From Spirometra erinaceieuropaei (Eukaryota > Platyhelminthes > Cestoda > Diphyllobothriidea > Diphyllobothriidae), in assembly GCA_902702965.1 (NCBI GenBank), contig CACRXP010000434.1, forward strand, positions 366,371 through 430,370: a stretch of 64,000 nucleotides of DNA. Direction: 5' to 3'. A program made the position numbers and the translations under genes. Below the pieces are notes generated by a model that was not told the DNA's origin, searched no databases, and was given only the letters and a program-made list of their open reading frames with translations. This document shows, one piece after another, positions 22,701 to 34,700 of this stretch; the first letter of the stretch is position 1, and every line of letters starts with the position of its first letter.

Positions 22701-25700
22701 CTCATGAAATGTCAACCGAAATTCCGAAATGCGTTTTCGTTTCGAAATGGTAAATTAAGTCGGGTTGTGAAACCAATCATTATTCAGCATAATTCTATAA
22801 TATTTCCGATACCTCAGGTTGCCGACTTTCGAATGTACATCCTACCGGCTGCATACAAAAAGTTTGCCCTGTAAAAAATGGCTACTTAAGTAGCATGATG
22901 TTTTCCCACTGATTTTCAATGCCCTTAAAAATTCAATTATATTTCATGAAAATCATACACGAAAATATTTATTCTTTCTCTCATTCCGTAGAAAAGTACG
23001 TCTTCTTTCAATTTTATAGTCGAAGGAGGGACATAATTCGATTTTAAAAAGTTTCTAATTGTGAGATTTTTTAATACCGTGAAATGGCCGTTCATAAATC
23101 GACATGACTCTGCATTCACCAATGTTGCTTATGAAGTTGACAATTTAGATCAAAACAAATGCTAAATTTTATGAACCCCATATGGTGTCCTCTTAATGCC
23201 GTAGAGAAATTTGTGGTTTCCTGTAGTTTTTAAACCCTAAATCTACGTGTAACGACAGACAAGGTTGAAAATTATTCGCGAATTGGAAATGTTTTCAAAA
23301 GCCGAATAATACCCTACCTTCGAGCATAAAATAGGAAGAAGACGTAAACTTTCACCGAAAGAGCAAAAGAAGGAATATTTTTATGCATATTTCCATAAAA
23401 TATATATGGACTTTTAGAGGTATCGAAAATCAATGAGAAAAAAGCATGCTAATTAAGTAGCAATTTTTTACAGTGTGTAGTGTTTGCATGCGACTTGAAG
23501 GAAGTTCGTTCGAAAGCTGGCACGCTGAGGTAACTGACTTATTATAGAATTATGCTGCAGGCTGACTAATTTTACATCCCTACTTAATTGATTTTTTCGA
23601 AACGAGAACGTATTTCGGAATTTCGATCGACATTTCATGAGTTAGCCCACCTACTGCACGAATCGATTGCAAGGCTGACATGCACATGACCGCAGAGAAG
23701 GCAGGTCTGCATGAACATGCACCTATTTGGCAGCAAGTAAACTGCGGAAAAAAGAATTTTGCGTACAATTTTTATTTTCTCGAAATAGTACCCCGGAGAA
23801 CTCGCAAACATCTGCCTGAGCATCACTTACCTTAAATTCAAGACTTCCCATTCGATATAGCAAAACGAACCCATTATTATATTTTTTTCACGAAAACTAT
23901 TTACGCAGTCAGTTTATCCGGTTTTCCATCAATCACCATGACGAAATTTTGCCATTTTTAGCAGTTTCTTCTACTCTTTGTAGCGTGCAGTACAAGAGAC
24001 CAAGCATATGGTAGTGATTCTCAGGACGTTTACTGGTATTGTTTTAAGTATAAAGGTTGGCTCACGACGCCTTCACAAGTGGTGACATTACTCCGAGCGT
24101 CTGTTGTAATACTGCAGATCTGTCCGCCGCACACTAGCAGCAGCAGATGAGGTTCGTACGGCATTGTGGGGCTTTTGTGAGACGATTTGTCTGCTGTTCG
24201 GCCGCCCACAATCATCCAATCCTAGAGTAGGTGGGCTAACTCATGAAATGTCAACCGAAATTCCGAAATGCGTTTTCGTTTCGAAATGAAAAATTAAGTC
24301 GGGTTGTGAAACCAATCATTATTCAGCATAATTCTTAAATATTTCCGATACATCAGGTTGCCGACTTTCGAATGTACATCCTACCGACTGCATGCAAAAA
24401 GTTTGCCCTGTAAAAATGGCTGCCTAAGTAGCATGAAGTTTTCTCACTGATTTTCAATGCCCTTAAAAATTCAATTATATTTCATGGAAATCATGCACAA
24501 AAATATTCATTCTTTCGCTCGTTCCGTAGAAACTTACGCTTTCTTTCAATTTTATAGTTGAAGGAGGGACATAATTCGGGTTTAAAAAAGTTTCTAATTG
24601 TGAGATTTTTTAATGCAGTGAAATGACCGTTTCTAAATCGTCACGACTCTGCATTCACCAATGTGGCTTATAAAGTTAACAATATGGACCAAATCCATTG
24701 CTAAATTTTATTAATCCCATATGGTGTCCTCTTAATGCCGTAGAGAAATGTGTGGTTTCCTATACGCGGAAACTATACGGCTCGCAGTTTGAAAACGCTA
24801 AATCGAAGTGTAACGACAGAGAGGGTTAAAAATTATTGGGGAATTGGAAACGTTTTCGAAAACCTAATAATAGCCTACCTTCGAGCATAAAATTGGAAGA
24901 AGACGTAATGTTTTACCGAAAGAGCAAAAGAACGAATATTTTAATGCATGGTTTCCATAAAATATAACTGGACTTTTAGAGGCATCGAAAATCAATGAGA
25001 AAAATTTATGCTGCATAAGTAGTCATTTATTACAGAGTTTCATTTTTGCATGCAACTGGAAGGAAGTTCATTCGAAAGTTGGCAGCCTGAGGTAACTGAA
25101 TTATTATAGAATTATGTTGCAAGATGAATAATTTTGCAACCCTACTTAATTAATCTTTTCGAAACGAAAACGCATTTCGGAATTTCGATCGACATTTCAT
25201 GAGTTAGCCCACCTACTGCTCGAAGCGATTACAAGGCAGACATGCACATGACCGCGCACAAGGCACTCGGACGTCGTCGCAGGACGTACACGTCTGCTGC
25301 CAACACTTGCTCCAGCATATTCTTCCTCCATTCTGTACAGAATCCAGTTCCCCGCGCGCTGACCTCCAACTGCTCGTCCTCCTCGGGGTCTGACTTAAAC
25401 GTCCGTCCGTGGCCTATAGCTGCTACGACAAGCACAACTCTGACTTGGAGTACGCGTCTTAAATATTACTCCGAAACCCTCGGGGAGGCGATTGTAGCTG
25501 TCAGTAGCACTAACTGCTGCTGACAGGGCAGACTGCTGAAATGTCTAACTTGAGGGCGGAACTAGATAACGGGTTAGACCCCCGCGACTCCATATACATA
25601 CACACATACGTGTGCGGTTGGGGCAGCTTCGTGCATAGCCAAAATTTCCTGTGATTGGTCACTTCGCAAAGCCGAGATTCTGGGTTCCCGACGTGTGCAC

Positions 25701-28700
25701 ACGGTTTCCTATACACCAACCATTTCTATCACCACCACGCTTGTCCGATTTGTGCAGACTTCACTTTCAATAACTGCCGGCTACTACTATGCCATCACAT
25801 TCGATAAGGGGTTCTTTCGTCTCTGTGAATGAGTGTACTTAGTGGGATTTTCCTAAGACGTTTTTTTCATTTAAGAACACATGTAGTTGTTTTCCTTGAA
25901 GTAACGATCAAAAAGGCGTGAGGATGCTGTCATTTTAATGCAAGGAGGAATTGCTACATTGAAAAAGAGTCCTTTTGAGCGACTGAAAACCACTGATTTA
26001 ATTCATCCTACCAACCCTATCCCTCCGTTTTTGAGCTGGCATTAAGCGATATATTGTTCGGCGGTTTGGCACAAGCACTTCATTGCCCACGTTAACTGTT
26101 TGTCGTCAAATTATGATAAAACTGGTCGGTAAACGATCTTTTTCTACTTAATTAATGCTCTGGCTTATAAATATACCGTTCTCTGTCATACACTTATGAA
26201 AGCACGTGGTCATTTTTTCGCATTTTATGATCTAAGAATACTTTCCCTTTAATTCAGGTATATTGAGCGAGAGGGAACTCGCGGTTCAAACAATTTTGAA
26301 CAATGTGGAATCTATCGTCTATTTTGTGGTAAGTCTATTGGATCATTTTTGAAGGAAAACAGGCAGTGAGGGCTTAGGCCGTGGCATCCGTTTTTGCAGA
26401 CCGTTATAACAAGGTGGAAAACGGATCAGTTTGTGCGAAAGCTGCCACAGAGGAGACACCAACAGAGTTTTAAAACTTATTATTATTACTATAATGCATT
26501 AATAGTTGCTCACCTGGAATGGGTATTCCGATGACCCACAAGCTAGGCGTCCCGACAGTTCGACAGTCCCAGTTGTTACAGACTTGTGAAGCACCTACCG
26601 CACTCTAACAGCCTACGCCTACTAGGGGCTGATGGTTAGGTGATGCTAAGATGACCGGAGGTGTGCTTGGACGCAGCTTAACTGCCCGTCTACACGTGCC
26701 GAGTAAGGCCTGGCCCCCGTAGAGTGCAACAGGCTTTCACAGAGGGCGGCCTGGATCTCGTAGACGTAAGGGTATCGTAATAGGTCAGTCGAAGTCCGTA
26801 TATTTTAAGGGTAATAGGCAATGCCTTTGAAAACCCTATTAAAAACGGTATATGAAATATTTAAATTTAAATAAACATAGTACTAAAATGTTGTCAATAA
26901 CATATACACTCAACGGACACTTTACCTTCGAGAATGCAGGATCGAAACTCGAGAACATTCAGTTGAAGATGGTAACAGTGAATTGAAATGGCAATCATCC
27001 GCATTATCAGCAGGTGTATGCAAGGCGTTGGTTTGGCACCACAGAGCTGTTCTGTCCAGACAAGAGGTATTTTCTAATCAAATATACATCTAGTCTTTGC
27101 TTAAATGTCTCCGTGGAGTCCACCACTATCACGTCATCGGTAAGCCTGTTCCAGGCACCGACGACTCGCTGTGAAAAAGAGTATTTGCGAACGTCCAGGC
27201 GGTATCGGGATCCTCTAAGTTTTAAAGAGTTGCCATGCAGTTTTGTTGTTGTGGCCAGGGTGAAGAAATCGTCGAGGCTTATGGCGCAGTCTCGGCTCCT
27301 CAATATCCGAAACGCCTGTATGAGATCTCCTTGAATCTGCCTGTACTCAAGAGGAACTAGTTTAAGTTCACTAAGTCTGCAGTTTTAAGGTAAAGACTTG
27401 GGGCTTTTCACAATTTTTGTTGCTCTCCTCTGAACTCTTTCTAGCAACTTATAGTCTTTTTTAAGCCACGGGCGTCACGCTGGGATTCCATATTTCTGAA
27501 GCGAACTCTTTATATCTATGAAAGTTCGTTTAATTGCAAAGAGAACACTGGTTGCCCTTTTGGCCGCCCTAACGCACTGAGTGGAAGGTCTAAGAGTCGA
27601 CGAAATGTTGATCCAAATATCTTTTTGTTTGGTCACGTTTGAAAGGCACCTTCGACCCAGCAGGTAATGGTGATCCTCTCCATCGGCCCTTCCAGTCTTT
27701 TGATGATCATTCGTAAGGAGCTATTGCCACCTGACTCTCAGTCCAAAGGAAGTCGGGGTATGTCACCTGTTGGCAACCTTTCGAGGGCGTTACGGTAGTT
27801 TTGGGCCCCTTCAGACTTATCATTAGTGAAGAAGGCGCTGATTAGTTGTGGTACTAGAGTCCCAAGCGTCGGCCTCACTACCGGGAACTCAGAGGCAGCT
27901 CATCTGTGTTTTAGGCAGATGATTACTTCATCTAATAAACCTCTGCCCAAAAGACTCCCAAAGACGCACGAAAACGAGCTCGCCTTCTCCAGCAAAAATA
28001 CGGAGTCGAGCAGTGCATTTCGACAAAAGTGGGGGACTCCGTTGACTTTTCTTCCCTTTGGCTTCTCCTCCTCCTCCTCCGATGCTGGCGTGTGTAACGC
28101 TTAGCCCAAAAGAACTGGACACCCGAAGACCGCGGTCGGTGCTCCATTCCCCGAATCAAGGTCTGGGAAAGTTCCTAAGAAATCTACTGCCGTTGTGCTA
28201 ACATCTCCTGATCCACCCGACTCCCTCCGTTCGCATGTAAACTTCACGCTGGAACGCCGGGCAGACAGGAAGCTCCCATTCTCCAGTGTTTTCGTCGGCA
28301 AGTACTTAAAAGGCCGGGCTGTAAATAGTCCGGACATGACACCACTCCAGGCATTCTGTCGCAACAGCAAGCGTCAGTTGGAGACTTTTGGCTAGGAGAA
28401 TCCTAACAAGACTCTCTAGCCGCATGGTCAATTTTGAGCAAGCAGAAACCTAAAAATGTTCATCATCGTCATCAGCTGCTCGGGATTTCACAAAATGCAA
28501 GTCACTACTGGCAATAACAGCAGAGAAGGTTTGATATGGTCTGCGTTGCCGTATCGTAGAAGTGACCCCGAGAGAGTGGGTCAAACGGTCGACCAGCATG
28601 CCCAGTCATAAGATGAAGATGCGATCACTGGAACAAGAAATTTATTGGCCTGACGTTTCGGATTCTCACTCGAATCCATCGTCAGAGACATTCGCAGATA

Positions 28701-31700
28701 AAGGTGATGGTGGCACCAGGAATGCAGTATTTATAGCACGTGGCTGCCGTGGACCGTATGTTCACTGCACGGATGACGAAATCACGGCAATCAACGACTC
28801 GGACTCGGGCCGACAAGCCACCACCGCATCAATTACGACCCCAGCGGTGAGAACTGTTAATTGCAGTTAGCATACGGTCCACGGCAGCCACGTGCTATAA
28901 ATACCGCACTCCTGATGCCACCATCACCTTTATCTGAGAATTTCTCTGATGATGGATTCGAGTGAGAATCCGAAATTTCAGGCCAATAAATTTCTTGTTC
29001 CAGTGATCGCATCTTCATCTTCTGAACTGCTACCTGGAACTCGCCTGTTCGCTTCTATCAGCAATGCCCAGTCATCTCATGCACACTAAGGCTGGCAGGA
29101 ACCACTGGAGCAGTCCAGTGGTAAAAAATGCGGATATGTGATTTACCCCAAAAGACAACCAAGAAAGGACATTTTATGCATACTCTCTCTCTGTTATGAC
29201 CTGGAAGAAAGGTAGGACAGGAAAAGAGCCCGTTCGGAAGACAAGCACTTTATTGGTAACTTGCGGACACGAGGGGTTACAACTCGTCAGAAAGATGCGT
29301 TACTTATCTTGGCGCCTGTGCGTCCAATGACGTGCCAGCCGTTGAGGGCGTTCTAGAATGTTCCTGCCTCGGGCGTGCTGGTCGCTGATTGGTCACCGCG
29401 TGCGCGATAGCCTGGAATGTTCGACCAGCCATTGATTGGGCCGCACACGTGAGCAAAGCCACCACACGTGCTCGGCGCTGCAGTGCATGCCGGTCGTCCG
29501 TCCAACCTCACGCGTGACTCACGCCGCCGGTTTGGTCCCCTGTTCTGCGCCTTAGGTCGCGGCTCGACGCCGCTTGCACTCTCCATAACACGCTCCAAAA
29601 TAGTTTTTGGATTGAAAAGGGCATCGGAAATCCGTGGGCACAATTGATGCAATGTTAGGGGGCGCTCACCGATCGTTCATACACTTCGGGCTTGGGTATG
29701 GCTGGCTGACGACGGCTAATAAGCCAGAAATGGCCATTCCAGTCTCCCTTGTCTTTGTCGGTAATATCATTCTGCCTATATAACAATTGATGCAGTTTGG
29801 GCGGCCATGCTTGCAGCCAGTGTGATACTTTCAGAAGGTCGGCAAGGGGTGCATCCAAAGGCCGGCCTTCCGTCATGAGTGGAATTACCAGAGATTATGC
29901 AGCCCAAATTAATTAGCCCTTGCTAATCGAAAACACGTTTCGGAATTTCGATAAATATTTCACAAGGTTCGCTGTCTGCTGCGCCTGTCGATTATTGATT
30001 GATTTTAGTGTGCGGAAGCCCTTATAGGTAGCAGGCCTGGAGACACCAATTAACTCTTATTTGAACTGACATATGCATATTGTTCGAGTGTTAACGTGGA
30101 GAGCTCGCATACACTCCCCTTGTATTTAAGTAATATTTCCCCGGAATGAATTTAAAGCAGGCATAGACAGCAGAATTTATTGGAACCAGTAAATTTCGCG
30201 ACGACTTATCGACTGCAACCTGTCGTTGCATAACACAGATAACAAGTGAGAAAGATACAGAGGTTTGAACTTCGACAGAGGAAATCATTTAAAGTAGCAA
30301 GGTCCTCGTATACTGCACGTAGAGTAATAAATAAAATGGTAACTTGAAAACGCAGTATAGGAAAGAAAATGGGGGAGTTAACACGCCTAGGGGTTTCGAA
30401 AATCAAAAGGGCTCAGGTCTACCTGGGTTAGCTGAGGTTGACCACGTGGTCTAACTGTTTACATTGGTCGGGTTTCTCCCGCCGTATGTATGCTGCCTCC
30501 AGGTAGCGCAGTACCGAGTTGTTCGTGCTCGAACTAATACTCGAAAAGATGTTTTGGGGTCAACCTAATGACCGCTGTCAAGGAGGCGTTTTGTAATAGA
30601 AGACGGTGGAATCTTATTCTACTGCTTTAAAAGCCATTTAGGCAGATGCTTAACTGACCTGGATTTACGAAATCTCTCGGCGTGTTAACTTTCCCATTTT
30701 CTTTTCTATGTTGTGTTTTCAAGTTACCATTTTATTGATTAGTCTACGTGCAGTATACGAGGACCTTGCTACTTTAAATGATTTTCTCTGTCGCAGTTCA
30801 AACTTCTGTATATTTCTCACTTGTTATCTGTGTTATGCAACGACAGGCTGCAGTTGCCAAGCCATCGCAAAATTTACTGGTTCCAATAAATTCTGCTGTC
30901 TATGCCTGCTTTAAACTCCCCTTGACGACAGAAGTGCAGTCCCCTCATTTGAAGGCAATTCTCCACCTACTTTCCCTGCCCTGGGGATAGCCTCGAGGTT
31001 AGTACTGCTTATCAGTGTCTGCACGCCCACCTCTAGGCGGCATTAAAGTACTGACTTTTCTTAATTTTTTTCAGTTTCCCCTGGGATTCGCCCTAGCGAC
31101 AACAATACGCATTGGTCAGTACCTGGGAGCAAATGATAGCACAACGCCTCGCGCAACGGCCTGCGTTGGCTTCATAGCAGTGTGTAAGTTGTGTGGCAAC
31201 CTTTCATTATCCTAATTTAGAAAACCCGATTTACATATGCTGAGGCACCTTCTTAAAAGTTTGGGTCTAAAAAGACGAAATTTCGATTTGATGTCTAATC
31301 TAGAGTTGTTATATATTGCGGCATATGCTGGCTTTAAATAAAAGCCTCACCCAATCGCGTAACTCTAACTGACTCAACAAATGCTAAAAATGGTCTACTT
31401 CTGCCTACTCACCGTTGGTGATTATTTGATAGTTAGCAGTTAACTGCTTGGTTGTTTATGAATCTATGCATGTACTGCTCTTTTTATTCAACAATAAGAA
31501 GAGCAAGTTTTTAGGAAAGAACCAAGTTGACCCGTTGATATTCAAATTGGTGATATCAGCCAGTGGTCATGTGAAATGACTAAGAGAGAGAGAGAGTGAG
31601 CGAGTGAGATCGTCAGACAAGAGTGATTACACAGAGAGACCACCGATGTATGAGAGGGGCGTACACAGGGTTACGGCAGACTTACGAAGGGGGACAGCGG

Positions 31701-34700
31701 ATCAGCGAGAATGCAGGCGATGGGAGTAACGGTCATTGTTGTAGAATGGGGGTAGTGTTCGCTGAGCCGTGGTTACAGGCCCTCGTGGCGGGGTCCAGGC
31801 CAACACGATCGTTGATGCTGCTCGCATTGGAGCACGAAGTCTAGAGAAATTCTCTTGCACGGCGATGTCGTCAGCGTCACCACAATTTAATTGGCGGTCG
31901 GATTCGAGTGCACGCGCTAAGACGAGAGAAAGGAGGTCACGCCGGCGGGTAGTTAGTTTGTGCTCGGTAACGCGAGTGCTCAGGTAATGAACCCTATTGC
32001 CAACATACATGCAGGAGCAATTAGTACATGGGATACGATAAAATACGTTTGTTTCAATAGTAGTGAAAATGCGATTCCCAGGTGGCATATAAAAAGAAGA
32101 AGACGCGTTCACCGGGAGGGGCTTATTGGAGGTCCGACGTTTCGAGTAGCTGATTCGTCTACCCATCTTCTGAACAAAGTGCGCCATATAAGCGGAGCTG
32201 TGCTCAGGACTTTTCAGTCTCTGAAGATGGGTAGACGAGTCAACTACTCGAAAAGTCGGACCTCCAATAAACCCCTCCCGGTGAACGCATCTTTTCTTGA
32301 TACGTTTGTTTGTTACTTTTTGGTGATGGGATCCTTTATTCGAAATAATGCTGTGGGTATTAGGGATGCTAGTTTGTGGGCGATGCGGGAACCAACGATG
32401 TGTCTGTCGAGTGGTCACTTCAGAGGTTCTCTTCATTTAAGTCAAGGAGTGCAGTTTTCTGGTGCACTAATTCTTCACTAGGCGGTGGAGGTTGAAGTAG
32501 TTCTCCACAAAATTGATAGAATTTCCGTTTAACTTAAACATCTGATACTAGAAAGCTAGTTTGTTCCTAAAGAGATCGTCACTGCTGTAGTTACGACAGC
32601 TCCGGTGAGGGGTGGTTGTTTCCACATCTTGCAAAAACCTGTGGCTCAATCTTTGTATGCCCGCACCCAGAAACCCAAGAGATGCGGTAAATGGCGCTAA
32701 TTATGCTGTTTTTTGAGTATGAGGGTTTTTTATTCAGGATAATTTTGTAGAGAGACGACGTCGGCTTGCGGGTGATGCAGTGGCCAAACGGGGTTAACGG
32801 TCGAGCGGTGGCTTCGAAAGCCGGAGGCGTTTAGAATTTTCCTTTCACCTCTCGTCCACTTTAACTCGAATCATGTGTTTGCCTTCGGCATCTAATACAT
32901 TTTTTCACGAAACACCCCTAACCAGGGTTATTTATAGTATTCCATGTTTTACCTGCTGTTGCGTCTACTTCGATCACTTGGGTCGACGATTTGAGAGTCT
33001 TACTAACGAACACGAACCGGCAATCTGTCGGTGTGACGCTCTGTCCCTCGCGTTTAGTCACCCCCCTGTGTGCGTGACCACCACTTCAATTGGGACGGCA
33101 CTGATGTGATCGCAACTAGACATGCACGGGAAGTCCTCGAGAGTTAGTACGCCGGTGCCGCCATGTTGAACTAGACGCAAACTACGAGGATCTACGATCA
33201 CAATTCACTGGCTGGCGTCCACAGCTGTTAATGCATGCCGATGCCTGCAGAATTTCACCGATACGCTAACCCCCTGTTTCAGGAGACAGCGAGTCACAGC
33301 CAAAACACAACACCACTCCCCGCTTCCAGTACCAATTACAACGTGATGTACACCCCCTCCTTCCCAAGAGAATTGTGCCTCCCGGGGGGTTGGGGTAATT
33401 AGCTTGAAAATTCACGAGTACATTCCTACTTTTCCGACGAGTCCTTCCCATTCATTACATCACCTCAGAAAGCACACCACCTAAGGTTTTCATGTTTTTC
33501 TCAAAAATTAATCTGTTAAGTTAGAATAAATCATTTAGAATGAAATTTTGTAGGCTCAGTCTGAAAGTGGATATTAATATTTGAGAGGAAGTCCGTCAAT
33601 CACAGCGGATTAATTATGTGATATGCATGACCTACTAACGGGCAGCCAGTAGCATACACGTGTTATTGACAGAACAAGTTCTGGCTCAATGTATCTGGAT
33701 TATCAATGTCTTCTGAATTTACGCTTCCCGTGGAGTAATTTCTATGTGTTCGGAATATTTCCGATTGTACACTGACACTTTAGAGTCTACGAAGTTGTCA
33801 TAAAGCCCACTCCATGCTGGACGTCCTTGGCACAGCTCTTCTGTTTAAGAGGAAACATTTTTCTCGGAAAAAGTGACGAATATGGCTAATTTCGAAGTTT
33901 ATCGGTAGTGTCACTCAACCGCGATGATTTGTCTTGCATAGTTTGGCTTCGACAACGAAATAATGTAGTGCTGGGATTTTTGTGGTCAGACGGCTTGTCG
34001 TGGAATGGTGTTCGACAGAGTAAATCTCTAAATATTATGACAAACTTTATAATTATGCGTGTAACTTTGACTGAGATTTAAGTAACTCCTAAACGGAAGG
34101 ATGGGCCTTCTGATTTGGGCTTCGATGCCCATACATAGATGCGAGCTTCTCCTAAAAGTGAAAACAGAATGTATTTGTCTTTTTTTTCATCTCGCCATAC
34201 TCAACTGAGTTATGTCTGTTTGACTTTTAACTTCTAGTGACTTCTGCTGTGGTTTCTGTCGTACTGCTAACTTCGCTGCGATTCGAAATCCCCAAAATTT
34301 TCTCAAATGACCCGTATGTTAAAGTTCACTTTTCTGAAACTAAAGCGCATACGTTGATGATAGGTAATTGCTTCCCTTCATTGCTGCTTTTTACCGCAAT
34401 ACTGTTTCCTGCTTTAGGGGAGTCCTCGAAATGACAAGCCAGTACTTCCCATCTGTCATAGCCTTCCAATTCTTCGACGCAATTAATGTGAGTCTATTAT
34501 CTAAATAAGTCTCAGAGGGTGAACTTCGGAAGGAATGTGCGGCGATAAAAAGCCAAAACCATTGTTTTACATCAAGTGAATCCGACCAAAACAAAGGCTC
34601 TAAAACCTGCAGAGTTTAGTGACGTCGTACAATTTTGTGACCTCTTATTCAGCTGATCACGCTCGTTTCATAACCACAATAGTAACGGTTCAAGGATAAA

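Larger units (their letters stand above)
22175..25265. repeat. Tandem duplication of a ~1.53-kb unit
   Basis: Unit 1 is about 22175-23701 and unit 2 about 23702-25265. Both begin caggtctg[tc]atgaacatgc, share a 500-bp unique block (with catatggtagtgattctcag), then a family A element, then cgattgcaaggctgacatg-type sequence. Single-base changes and small indels separate the units. It lies inside MATE intron h-i and contains no exon. Confidence 0.85.
28600..29060. mobile_element. Inverted pair of PLE pLTRs (hairpin element)
   Basis: 28610-28760 and 28870-29025 are reverse complements: gatgcgatcactggaacaag on one side and its complement on the other, likewise atttatagcacgtggctgcc and its complement. 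Each arm carries an outward-facing hammerhead core and a TATA-like tataaatac. The 100-bp centre holds sequence like the PLE coding tail (gacgaaatcacggcaatcaa). No RT or endonuclease. Confidence 0.78.
32092..32300. mobile_element. Inverted pLTR pair of second PLE lineage
   Basis: Left arm 32095-32180 and right arm 32215-32295 are reverse complements (gttcaccgggaggggcttat and its complement; ggtccgacgtttcgagtag and its near complement), around a 35-bp spacer. Same divergent design as at 28.6 kb but a different sequence family. Confidence 0.75.

Noticed and set aside
31702..32436. 244-codon minus-strand open frame as an intact gene
   Set aside because: The frame only happens to run through a non-coding pLTR hairpin; just its 3' part has GIY-YIG similarity.
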